Assembly (NCBI RefSeq): GCF_036174265.1
Contig: NZ_CP108055.1
Location: 8,866,001 to 8,930,000 of the forward strand
Direction: 5' to 3'
DNA length: 64,000 nt
Source of the DNA: Streptomyces sp. NBC_00285
GTDB taxonomy: Bacteria; Actinomycetota; Actinomycetes; Streptomycetales; Streptomycetaceae
The number at the start of each line of letters is the position of its first letter. The stretch's first letter is position 1. The position numbers and the translations under genes were made by a program. The notes under the pieces were generated by a model that was not told the DNA's origin, searched no databases, and saw only the letters and a program-made list of their open reading frames with translations. Positions 37,023-44,561 of the stretch are shown here, piece by piece.

Positions 37023-37814
37023 TCAGGTCTGCTGCGGCGCGCTCTTGATCACGGCGAAACGGGCGCCGTACGGGTCGGTCAGCTTGGCGACACGGCCGAC
37101 GCCCGGTACGTCCACGGCCGGCATCCGGACCGTGCCGCCCAGCTCCTGCGCCTTCGCTACCGCGGTGTCCGTGTCGGTGACCTCGAAGTACGGCAGCCAG
37201 TGCGGCCCGCTCTCCGCCTCCAGCGGGTCGTCGGCCAGCGGGACGATCCCGCCGAACATGGCGTCCTCGCTCTGTCCGCCCGGCAGCACGGTCGTATAGG
37301 AGCCGCCGGGGAAGTCCACGCCGTAGGTCTCCATGCCCAGCGCCGCGTGATAGAAGAAGGCGGCCATCGGCAGGTCGGCCGTGTACAGCTCGACCCAGCA
37401 CAGCGAGCCCGGCTCCTGGGTGACGTCGAGCCCCTTGGTGCGCCCTGGCTGCCAGATGCCGAAGGGCACTCCCGCCTTGTCGGCGAGGATCGCCATGCGG
37501 CCCGCGTCCAGCACATCCATGGGCTGCATCAGCACGGAGCCGTGCGCCTGCTCGGCGGCCTTCGCGGTGGCGTCCGCGTCCGAGGTCAGGAAATACACGG
37601 TCCATGACGGTGGGCCCTGGTCCGGGGTGGTCTGCATGCCGCCGGCGGCGGTCTTGCCGGCCAGCTGGAAGAAGCCGTAACCGCCGGCTTCGGGCGGGCC
37701 CGGCTGGAACTCCCAGCCGAACAGTCCGCCGTAGAAGGAAGCGGCGCCGTCGATGTCGGGGGTGCCGATGTCGAGCCAGTTCGGAGCGCCGGTGACATAA
37801 CGGGTGGTGAGCAT
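37023..37814 (-). CDS. VOC-family protein with two glyoxalase-like domains
   Basis: 263 residues containing two tandem vicinal-oxygen-chelate modules (residues about 8-125 and 135-260), each opening with a strand and FYxxLFGWE-type helix (SFYGGLFGWEF; FFYHAALGME). Related Streptomyces proteins are annotated as hydroxylases or glyoxalase/bleomycin-resistance-like; the substrate is unknown. ATG 37814 follows gaaggaggg. Convergent with the LacI gene, with 18 nt between. Confidence 0.85.
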   Translation of the reverse strand: MLTTRYVTGAPNWLDIGTPDIDGAASFYGGLFGWEFQPGPPEAGGYGFFQLAGKTAAGGMQTTPDQGPPSWTVYFLTSDADATAKAAEQAHGSVLMQPMDVLDAGRMAILADKAGVPFGIWQPGRTKGLDVTQEPGSLCWVELYTADLPMAAFFYHAALGMETYGVDFPGGSYTTVLPGGQSEDAMFGGIVPLADDPLEAESGPHWLPYFEVTDTDTAVAKAQELGGTVRMPAVDVPGVGRVAKLTDPYGARFAVIKSAPQQT

Positions 37815-38034
37815 TTCTGCCCTCCTTCGAAGGGTCCCGTTGCCTGCACTGCAGAGTCTTGCACCGCCCACTGACAATCGCCGCCGGGACGCGGATACCC
37901 GCCGGAACGGACTCCGCGCGCCGCCGTGCGTCTCCGCGCCGGGCGGAGGACCATCAAGGTGGTCGGCCGCTGTGAACGTGGGCGTTGATCCGGCGTTGAT
38001 CGAACGTTTTTCGCCGCCCGGCACGATCTCGGCC

Positions 38035-38283
38035 ATGCACACCGACACGATCACCCCGGCCGACCTGGCCTGGCAGACACAGGCACTGTGCGCGGAGACC
38101 GGGGCGGACTTCTTCTTTCCCGAGCCGGGCAGTTCGGTACGGGAGGCGAAACGCATCTGCGGCATGTGCGAGATGCGTCCGGCCTGTCTCGAGTACGCCC
38201 TGTCCAACGACGAACGCTTCGGCGTCTGGGGCGGGTTGTCGGAGAAGGAGCGGCTGGAACTCCGGCGGCCGGGAAACCGGTGA
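38035..38283 (+). CDS. WhiB-family iron-sulfur regulator
   Basis: 82-residue Wbl protein. Four conserved cysteines are present (C in LCAET, then CGMCEMRPAC), which bind a [4Fe-4S] cluster, and the GVWGG turn is intact. It is short at the C terminus and has only a few basic residues after GVWGG. Position between the laccase region and ssgD suggests the S. coelicolor wblJ (SCO6715) ortholog, from memory. ATG 38035 is used; the longer upstream frame overlaps the divergent VOC promoter. Confidence 0.92.
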   Translation: MHTDTITPADLAWQTQALCAETGADFFFPEPGSSVREAKRICGMCEMRPACLEYALSNDERFGVWGGLSEKERLELRRPGNR

Positions 38284-38305
38284 GCCTTCGGCCCTTGGGT
38301 GCGGT

Positions 38306-38311
38306 TAGGAT
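38306..38311 (+). promoter_or_regulatory. -10 box before the tRNA-like cluster
   Basis: TAGGAT matches the Streptomyces principal-sigma -10 consensus and is 11 nt before the first tRNA-like gene. The -35 region is poor. Confidence 0.45.
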
Positions 38312-38322
38312 CCGGGAGCGCA

Positions 38323-38396
38323 CCCGGGCGTAGCGCAGAGGCAGGCGCACCGCCTTGCTCAGGCGAGACACATCGGTTCGAATCCGGTCCCCGGGC
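38323..38396 (+). tRNA. Atypical tRNA-like gene, anticodon GCT (Ser-type codons)
   Basis: Folds as a cloverleaf: D stem GCGC/GCGC with 8-nt loop AGAGGCAG, anticodon stem CCGCC/GGCGA (one mismatch) with loop TTGCTCA, T stem ATCGG/CCGGT with loop TTCGAAT. The acceptor pairs CCCGGG with CCCGGG, but the 5' strand has one extra nucleotide before T8. The anticodon reads GCT, which would serve Ser codons, yet there is no long variable arm and base 37 is C. No CCA is encoded. It may be an unusual functional tRNA or a degenerate one. Confidence 0.55.
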
Positions 38397-38407
38397 TGCG
38401 TCACGCG

Positions 38408-38479
38408 GGCCCTGTGGAGCAGAGGCAGACTCGCCGCCTTGTCAGGGCGGATACGCCGGTTCGAATCCGGCCGGGGCCC
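38408..38479 (+). tRNA. Compact tRNA gene, anticodon GTC (Asp)
   Basis: A clean 72-nt cloverleaf. The acceptor GGCCCTG/CGGGGCC pairs at all seven positions (one G-T), followed by T8. The D loop is AGAGGCAG, the anticodon stem CCGCC/GGCGG is perfect with loop TTGTCAG (anticodon GTC), and the T arm is GCCGG/CCGGC. The base after the acceptor is C, whereas aspartyl-tRNAs normally carry G73, so charging by AspRS is uncertain. 11 nt after the previous tRNA-like gene; no encoded CCA. Confidence 0.65.
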
Positions 38480-38488
38480 ATGGCACAG

Positions 38489-38560
38489 GGGTCGGTAGCG
38501 CAGAGGCAGGCGCACCTTCATGGCATGAAGGGAACGTCGGTTCGAATCCGGCCCGGTCCA
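38489..38560 (+). tRNA. Compact tRNA gene, anticodon GGC (Ala)
   Basis: 72 nt with all stems paired: acceptor GGGTCGG/CCGGTCC, D stem GCGC/GCGC, anticodon stem CCTTC/GAAGG with loop ATGGCAT, T stem GTCGG/CCGGC. The third acceptor pair is G3-U70, the classic alanine identity signal, and base 73 is A, so AlaRS should charge it. The D loop AGAGGCAG is the same as in its neighbours. 9 nt after the Asp-type gene and 28 nt before the SDR-like gene, probably one transcript. Confidence 0.68.
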
Positions 38561-38588
38561 CGGCACGGTACGAACGGGGCGGGGACGC

Positions 38589-39917
38589 ATGGGTGACCTG
38601 ATCGGCGAGGACGAGCTCGCCGCCTTCCACCGTACGGTCGGGAAGCTGCGCGAGCTGCCCGTCGACGACCCCGTGCGACTGCGGGCCGAACAGGTCGCCG
38701 CGTCCTTCGCCCGCGACGGACGGCTGAGGCGGCGCAAGGCGCGGGGCGCCGAGACGACCGCCGCCGACGCCGGGGTGATGGCCGGCACCGCGACCGGCGC
38801 CCACGACCGCCGCGAGGACGCGCCGCTGGCCGAATCAGGCGACGCCGGCGTCTACCGCAAGCCGCGCAGTTGCTATGTCTGCAAGTCGCCCTACCGACAG
38901 GTCGACGCCTTCTACCACCGGCTCTGTCCGCGGTGCGCCGCCGACAACACGGCTCGCCGGGGCCTCTCCACCGACCTCTCGGGGCGCCGTGTGCTGCTCA
39001 CCGGCGGCCGGGTGAAGATCGGCTTCCAACTGGCTCTCATGATGCTCCGGGACGGGGCGGAGCTGCTGGTGACCAGCCGTTTCCCGCACGACACCGTGCG
39101 CCGTTTCGAGACGGAGCCGGGCAGCGGGAAGTGGCTCGACCGGCTGACCGTCGTCGCGGTCGACCTGCGTGACCCGCGCCAGGTGCTCGGTCTGTGCGAG
39201 GAACTGCGCCAGGAGGGCGGCCCGTTGGACATCCTCGTCAACAACGCGGCGCAGACGGTACGCCGGCCGCCCGAGTCGTACGCCCTGCTCGCCTCCGGTG
39301 AGCGGGACGCGCTGCCCAAGGGAGTGCGGGCAGCACCGGGCTTCGCCCCGACGCGGATGCTGGAGAGCGGCGCCGCGTCGCTGCCCGTCGCACTGCGCGA
39401 GGCCGACGAGGCCGGTCTGCTGCCCGATCCGTCCCCGGAGAACTCCTGGTCGGCCCGGCTCGGCGCGCTCGACCCGGCCGAGGTCCTGGAGACTCAGCTC
39501 GTCAACGCGCTCGCCCCGGCGTTGCTCTGCGATCGTCTGCTGCCCCTGTTGCTCGCCTCCCCGCACCCGCGCAGGTACGTCGTCAACGTGACGGCCGTCG
39601 AGGGCCGTTTCGCCGTCCGCAACAAGACGGCCGGGCACCCGCACACCAACATGGCCAAGGCCGCCCTCAACATGCTCACCCGCACGAGCGCTGCCGAACT
39701 CGCCGAGCAGGGCGTGCACATGTGCGCCGTCGACACCGGCTGGATCACCGACGAGAACCCGGCACCGAAGAAGGAGCGCATGGCTCGCGCCGGGTTCCGC
39801 ACGCCGCTGGACATCGTGGACGGGGCCGCCAGGGTGTACGACCCGATCGTGCGCGGTGAGGCGGGCGCCCCCGTCTCCGGGGTCTTCCTGAAGGACTACC
39901 GGCAGGCGGAGTGGTGA
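38589..39917 (+). CDS. Zinc-ribbon SDR-like protein lacking the catalytic Tyr
   Basis: 442 residues. The first about 85 residues are charged and helical, followed by a four-Cys zinc ribbon (CYVCKSP, then CPRCAADN, residues about 96-122). A Rossmann SDR domain follows (VLLTGGRVKIGFQLAL; NNAAQTV). At the usual YxxxK site the sequence is TNMAK: the Lys remains but the Tyr is Thr. A GW-containing C-terminal part ends in FLKDYRQAEW. The missing Tyr makes classic dehydrogenase activity doubtful; it may be a binding or scaffold protein. ATG 38589 follows ggggcgggg and the tRNA-like cluster. Confidence 0.82.
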   Translation: MGDLIGEDELAAFHRTVGKLRELPVDDPVRLRAEQVAASFARDGRLRRRKARGAETTAADAGVMAGTATGAHDRREDAPLAESGDAGVYRKPRSCYVCKSPYRQVDAFYHRLCPRCAADNTARRGLSTDLSGRRVLLTGGRVKIGFQLALMMLRDGAELLVTSRFPHDTVRRFETEPGSGKWLDRLTVVAVDLRDPRQVLGLCEELRQEGGPLDILVNNAAQTVRRPPESYALLASGERDALPKGVRAAPGFAPTRMLESGAASLPVALREADEAGLLPDPSPENSWSARLGALDPAEVLETQLVNALAPALLCDRLLPLLLASPHPRRYVVNVTAVEGRFAVRNKTAGHPHTNMAKAALNMLTRTSAAELAEQGVHMCAVDTGWITDENPAPKKERMARAGFRTPLDIVDGAARVYDPIVRGEAGAPVSGVFLKDYRQAEW

Positions 39918-40284
39918 GCGGGGACGGCGGGTGAACGGCGGGGCGGCTTCGCGGGGGTGCAACGGCCGGCCACCGAACTCGCCCAGCTGCCGGGCTGGTT
40001 GCGGCCCGGGCCGGCACGGTCCCCGTAAGCAGCCGCCGGGCTGATCGCGGAGGCGCTGTTCCGGGGCCCCTCTCCGACACCGCGTCTGTCATCGCGGCTA
40101 CCGCCGCTGCCGCCCGGGGTCGACGGGCCGGGTCGTGGGGGGCTGCGGTGGACGTCTGTGCCGGGGTCCCGCTGTCTCGACCGCGGAGGGCATCACCGGG
40201 GGCGCGGCCTGTCCGGTCGTCGGCCAGGCGGCCACCTTCGACCCGCCGGGGGCCCCACGCCCGCCCGTGGCGCCGCCGTTCGCG
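39918..40284. other. Gene-free GC-rich stretch
   Basis: About 370 nt between convergent genes. No frame shows convincing codon use, and I see no strong terminator hairpin or repeat. Confidence 0.5.
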
Positions 40285-42078
40285 TCACCGGCGCATCGCC
40301 ATGAACACCTCCGTCCAGAACCGCTGTTGCTGCTCCGAGGCGCCCACCAGATAGGTCGCCCGGAGCTTCGCCGGCAGCAGGGCCACCAGGCGGGTCACGG
40401 CCGCGCGGTGCTTGCGGAGCTGGGACAGTTCCGCGTTGGCGAGGATCTGGTGGACGACGTCGCTGTCGTCGCCGCCCTCCGAGGAGTGAGAGGCGGCGCG
40501 GCGCAGCCGGGCCTCCCAGGCGCCGACATCGCGCGCGAGCTCGCGCAGACCGGTGACCGGGCGGCCCCGGAAGCGGTCGAGCAGCGCGGTGAGCGGCACG
40601 GGCGCGTACTCGCCGTCGCCGAGATAGATCGTGCCCATCTCCAGCGGCAGTCCGCGCCGCTGCAGCTTGATCAACCGCTCCAGGGTGCGCTTGGTGATCC
40701 AGGCGCGCCCGTCGTCGTCGATGTCGTGCTTCCACCACTCCAGGACCGTCTCGGCGTCCGAGCCGTACCGGGCCAGCAGCCACTCGTTGGCCGGTATGTC
40801 CTCGGGCTCCACCTGGAGCGAGGCCGTGAACCGGGTCGCCTGCGCGATGTTGTTCCGCGCCACCAGCATCTTGCGGCCCAGGTGGTACGGCGGGTTCTGC
40901 ACCGCGATCTGCGCCCGCAGGTTCTCGATCCGCCGGCCGGCCAGTGACCACTCCTGGGTGATCTCCATGAGCTTGGCGAACGCGGCCTTGTCCCTGGGCC
41001 GGTTGTACTCGTCCCACATGATCGCCTTGGGCTCCGGCCCGGTGAACTTCGCGGCCAGCAGGTTGTCGAGGGTGCCGTCCGCCGACGGGATCGGCGCACA
41101 CAGGTCCTCGACGTTCGTCACCGGCAGCGAGAAGTACAGCGGTTCCCGGCCCAGCCCCGCCCGGACCGTCTCCCGCACCAGCTCCGTCTTGCCGCAGCCC
41201 GGCGGGCCCTGCAGCAGCACCGTCCAGCGGCCCCGCAGGGCGGCCCGCACCACCTGCCGTACCGGGTCGGGGATCGTCGAGGGGTTGGGCACGCCGAGCG
41301 ACTCGGCGACGTGGTCCAGGATCTCGGCCGTACGGTCCAGTCCGGGCCTGCCGTCCGGCGCCGGCTCGGTCAGCCGCAGCCGCTCCCCGTCGACCAGTGG
41401 CAGGCCCCAGCGCAGCGGGAACCCCTCCCGCGCGTTCGCCAGGACGTGGTCCAGGGTGCGCGGGGACAGCAGCTCGCGCAGGGCGGGGGAGAGCGACGCC
41501 CACAGTGAGAACACCGGACGCAGGTCCCACGGGCGGTACTTGGCCGCCAGATGCCGCCGCCACGAGGTGTCGTTCGCCGTGATCCGCAGCGTCACCATGC
41601 GGTCGAGCAGCGCGAGGTCGCTGCGCCTGGCCGACGTCTCCGCCAGCGACTCGTTGTCCGTGAGGAAGACGCCGATGCAGCCCAGGACGCGCAGATCGTG
41701 CTCACCGAGCGTCCAGTTGCAGGCGATCTGCATCAGCTGCGACTGGATCGTGGCGCCCGCCTGCAGGGAGTCGTCGATGAGCAGCACGAACGGCCGCCCC
41801 GGCTTCAGCTGGCTCATCACCAGCTGGCGCAGGACCAGTTCCCCGGTGTGCGGGTCGCGCACCGGGGCGTTGACGAGCAGGTCGTCCGGCGTGAGGTTCG
41901 CCGCGGGGACGTACACCAGCGTGGCGTCCGGGTCCCCCCGGGCGACGTGCGAGAAGAACGTCGCCGTCTTGCCGATGCCGTGCTCGCCGAAGATCTGCCC
42001 CGTCTGCCCCATGTCGATCATCGCGTCGATGAAGGTCTCCAGGCGAGAAGTGGGCGACCGCTCTGTTTCCGTCGTCAT
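40285..42078 (-). CDS. MoxR-like ATPase with two AAA+ modules
   Basis: 597 residues with two AAA+ modules. The first has Walker A GEHGIGKTA (residues about 31-39) and Walker B FVLLIDD. The second has Walker A GPPGCGKTE (about 285-293) and Walker B KAIMWDEYN. C-terminal helices follow. Such ATPases partner with VWA proteins to remodel or insert metals or cofactors into target proteins. Its start directly abuts the stop of the upstream VWA gene, so the two are coupled. The target is unknown. Confidence 0.9.
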   Translation of the reverse strand: MTTETERSPTSRLETFIDAMIDMGQTGQIFGEHGIGKTATFFSHVARGDPDATLVYVPAANLTPDDLLVNAPVRDPHTGELVLRQLVMSQLKPGRPFVLLIDDSLQAGATIQSQLMQIACNWTLGEHDLRVLGCIGVFLTDNESLAETSARRSDLALLDRMVTLRITANDTSWRRHLAAKYRPWDLRPVFSLWASLSPALRELLSPRTLDHVLANAREGFPLRWGLPLVDGERLRLTEPAPDGRPGLDRTAEILDHVAESLGVPNPSTIPDPVRQVVRAALRGRWTVLLQGPPGCGKTELVRETVRAGLGREPLYFSLPVTNVEDLCAPIPSADGTLDNLLAAKFTGPEPKAIMWDEYNRPRDKAAFAKLMEITQEWSLAGRRIENLRAQIAVQNPPYHLGRKMLVARNNIAQATRFTASLQVEPEDIPANEWLLARYGSDAETVLEWWKHDIDDDGRAWITKRTLERLIKLQRRGLPLEMGTIYLGDGEYAPVPLTALLDRFRGRPVTGLRELARDVGAWEARLRRAASHSSEGGDDSDVVHQILANAELSQLRKHRAAVTRLVALLPAKLRATYLVGASEQQQRFWTEVFMAMRR

Positions 42079-43482
42079 CTACCGTGATCCTGTGGTGACG
42101 CGATGGCAGTCCATCGCAGGGGTGTGCGTGTCCGGCCAGTCGTTGCCGCCCTGAGTGATCAGCCAGATCCATTTGTCCGGCTCGGCGGGCGTGACGGGCG
42201 GGGCGTATCCGTCGGTGAGTATCACCACGGCGTCCGGGGTGACGTCGAACCTGCGCCCGGCGACCTCCGTGCGTCCCTCCACGTAGTCGGCGACCGCCTG
42301 GAAGCTCGTGCCGCCTCCGCCGTAGACCCGCTCGCCGGGCTTGAACGGCATCACCTCGGCGTCGAAGGAGAGCCAGTGCGCCTCGACCCCGTCGATCCGT
42401 CCGACGAGCCGGGTGAGCCACTCGACGACGTGGTCCGGCATGGAACCCGAGGTGTCGTAGGCGACGACGAGCACCTTCTCCCGCACCTGGCCGCGCCGCG
42501 AGAGCATCGGATCCTGGCCGAGGGCGGCGAGCAGCGCGCCCCGCTTCTTCGGGTACACCAGTCGCTCGCCGTCGCGCAGTCTGGAGCCGAGCACGTCGAC
42601 CAGCCAGCGCTGCCACCAGTCGACCGCACGCGTGCGCGTGGTCTCGCCGCGCAGCACGCCCGCACCGAGGCTGCCCCAGATCCGTGCGGTCCGCGTGTCG
42701 CCGTCCTCGGTGCGGCCCATCAGGTCGAGCAGCTCCCGCTCCGCGCCCGTGTGCCCGCGCCGGGCTGCCAGCAGGGAGTTCAGCAGCGCCGAGGACGCGA
42801 TGGCGTCGATCGTCTCCTGGTCGGCGGGGACGCCCCCCTCGCGCAGGTGCACGCACAGCCGCCGCTCGGGGACGGGCGGGTCGTGCATGCGCTTCAGCTC
42901 GCCGTACACCCGCAGGTCCGTCTCCGTGAACGTCTCGTAGGGCACCGGCTCCAGACCGTGCTCCGTCAGGTCGAGGACGTAGGCGTCGTGGACCCGTCGC
43001 GGGTCGACGCCGGTGGGGCGGCCGTCGAACAGGGGCAGCTGCGGCCGGCCGAGCCGGACCAGCGCCACGTGATTGATGGACACCTCGCAGGCCAGCGTGA
43101 ACACCGGGTCCGCGCGCTGCTCGGGGTCGGCGAACAGATGCCGCTGCACAAGATGCCGCGCCTCGTGGAACAGCACGAACTTCACGCCGTCCAGGCCGAG
43201 GGCGGCGAAGAAGTCCGGGTTGTAGAGCAGTAGACAGGTGCCGTCGCCGGAGGCCACCACGGCTGCCGTGTCGATCGCTGTCGTCGGGATCTGGTGACGG
43301 CACTTGGCATACAGCCAGGACGCCACCGCCGACTCGGTCAGCCCGAAGTCCAGCAGCGCGGCCTCTTTCAGCCGGCGCGCCTCCTCGACCACCTCCGAGT
43401 CCGCCGGACGGTACCGCTCCAGCGCCCTGCGGTCGGCCAGGTCGACCACCGGGATGCGCCGCCCCCGCTCTCCGTACGCCAT
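42079..43482 (-). CDS. DUF2201 protein: metallopeptidase-like plus VWA domain
   Basis: 467 residues. The N-terminal part (DUF2201_N) contains a zinc-type HEARH motif (FVLFHEARHLVQRHLF, about residue 105) and CEVSINHVAL. The C-terminal VWA-like domain has the MIDAS motif DTSGS (about 340) and a GGTSFQAV loop. Together with the downstream tandem ATPase it forms a MoxR-VWA pair, a chaperone or assembly type of system. The start ATG 43482 faces the fourth tRNA-like gene across 91 nt. Cytoplasmic; no signal peptide. Confidence 0.88.
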   Translation of the reverse strand: MAYGERGRRIPVVDLADRRALERYRPADSEVVEEARRLKEAALLDFGLTESAVASWLYAKCRHQIPTTAIDTAAVVASGDGTCLLLYNPDFFAALGLDGVKFVLFHEARHLVQRHLFADPEQRADPVFTLACEVSINHVALVRLGRPQLPLFDGRPTGVDPRRVHDAYVLDLTEHGLEPVPYETFTETDLRVYGELKRMHDPPVPERRLCVHLREGGVPADQETIDAIASSALLNSLLAARRGHTGAERELLDLMGRTEDGDTRTARIWGSLGAGVLRGETTRTRAVDWWQRWLVDVLGSRLRDGERLVYPKKRGALLAALGQDPMLSRRGQVREKVLVVAYDTSGSMPDHVVEWLTRLVGRIDGVEAHWLSFDAEVMPFKPGERVYGGGGTSFQAVADYVEGRTEVAGRRFDVTPDAVVILTDGYAPPVTPAEPDKWIWLITQGGNDWPDTHTPAMDCHRVTTGSR

Positions 43483-43573
43483 GCCGGGCCCCCCGTGCCG
43501 AATCTCCCCCGTGCCTCATTGGTAGCAGTGGCCACTGACAAGGGGCCAACGCATTACGCTCGGGGACCAAGGG

Positions 43574-43647
43574 CGAGGTCGTAGCGCAGAGGCAGGCGCA
43601 CCGGTCTCCAAAACCAGAACACGCTGGTTCGAATCCAGCCGCCTCGC
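43574..43647 (+). tRNA. Atypical tRNA-like gene, anticodon CCA (Trp)
   Basis: The D arm is identical to that at 38323 over about 24 nt, including loop AGAGGCAG. The anticodon loop CTCCAAA gives CCA with A37, typical of Trp; the anticodon stem CCGGT/ACCAG has one mismatch; the T arm GCTGG/CCAGC is perfect. The acceptor pairs CGAGG with CCTCG, with one extra 5' nucleotide before T8; outside it GGG/CCC extends the helix. Base 73 would be C, whereas bacterial tRNA-Trp normally has G. A -10-like TACGCT lies at 43555. No encoded CCA directly after the acceptor. Confidence 0.58.
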
Positions 43648-43659
43648 CCCCCCAGCGGT

Positions 43660-44496
43660 TCAGGCGATCGCACCAGCCGTCATGATCAGTTCCGGCGCCG
43701 TTCCGTGGAACGTGTCGAGGAGTTGTGCCAGCACCGCCCAGGCCTCCTCGTGGCCGCCCAGGTGGTCGCGCACCAAAGGCCGCAGTGCCTCCTCGGCGTC
43801 GCGTACGCGCGCGGGGAACATCACATGGCCCAGGGACAGCACCCTCAGCACATGCGCGGCGGGTCCGTGGCCGGTCGCGTAGGCACCGGGGCCCGCCAGG
43901 ACCCCCGCCTGGCGCAGGCGGTGGGTGAACTTGGCGTGGCTGCCGAACTGGTCGCGCAGCGCGGGCGGGCAGTCCGGGCGCACGGACAGGGCCCAGCGGG
44001 CGTAACCGGGCAGCGGCCGCTCCCGGTCGGCGGCGGCGACCGTCTGCCAGTCGCGGTGTCCCAGCACCATGGACGCAGCGTCCCGGGCGGGGGCCATGGC
44101 GGTCGCGGCCCGCAGCGCCTCGACGAGTCCCTGAGCCACCAACTGGTGCGGCACGGGCGGCTCGTCCGCGTGTTTGAGCAGCACCCGGTCCACGGGCAGG
44201 GTGTCCGTGCGGCCCGGACCGAACGGCACGCCGCGCAACACCGCCCGCCGCAGCCAGGGGTCGGCCGAAGCGTGCCCGTACACGACCGCGTTCAGCTTCG
44301 GGTCGTTCTCCTCCAGGATCCACAGCAGGACGGAGGAGGGGACCGGGGTCAGCTTCAGGACGGCGTGGGCGGTCCGGCGTTCGCCCGCGCCCGGCGACGG
44401 CGCTCCGATCCGCCGCCGTATCCGTGCGGCGTCGTCGGCGTCGGTGAGGCGCAGCAGGAAACCGACCGCTCGCTGTGCCGTGGTGTTGTCATGCAT
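43660..44496 (-). CDS. Hypothetical protein, helical-repeat-like
   Basis: 278 residues with good codon bias. Mostly helical, with leucine-rich short repeats (SSVLLWILEENDPKLNAVVYGHASADPWLRRAV) that resemble leucine-rich-repeat-variant or HEAT-like proteins. No catalytic motif, signal peptide or membrane segment. ATG 44496 (MHDNTTAQ) is chosen; ATG 44532 is upstream in frame. I do not recognise a specific function. Confidence 0.72.
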   Translation of the reverse strand: MHDNTTAQRAVGFLLRLTDADDAARIRRRIGAPSPGAGERRTAHAVLKLTPVPSSVLLWILEENDPKLNAVVYGHASADPWLRRAVLRGVPFGPGRTDTLPVDRVLLKHADEPPVPHQLVAQGLVEALRAATAMAPARDAASMVLGHRDWQTVAAADRERPLPGYARWALSVRPDCPPALRDQFGSHAKFTHRLRQAGVLAGPGAYATGHGPAAHVLRVLSLGHVMFPARVRDAEEALRPLVRDHLGGHEEAWAVLAQLLDTFHGTAPELIMTAGAIA

Positions 44497-44561
44497 GGCC
44501 GCATGATGACGCAGACGAGCGGCGGCCCGCACCGGATATCGGGTGGGCGGACCGGTCGGCG

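Noticed and set aside
38323..38560. Integration site of a mobile element at the tRNA cluster
   Set aside because: No integrase, excisionase or direct repeat of a tRNA 3' end was found on either side; flanking genes look like core genes.
38489..38560. Reading the third tRNA-like gene as tRNA-Met (CAT)
   Set aside because: CAT occurs in the loop region, but with five paired stem bases the anticodon position is GGC, and G3-U70 with A73 supports alanine.
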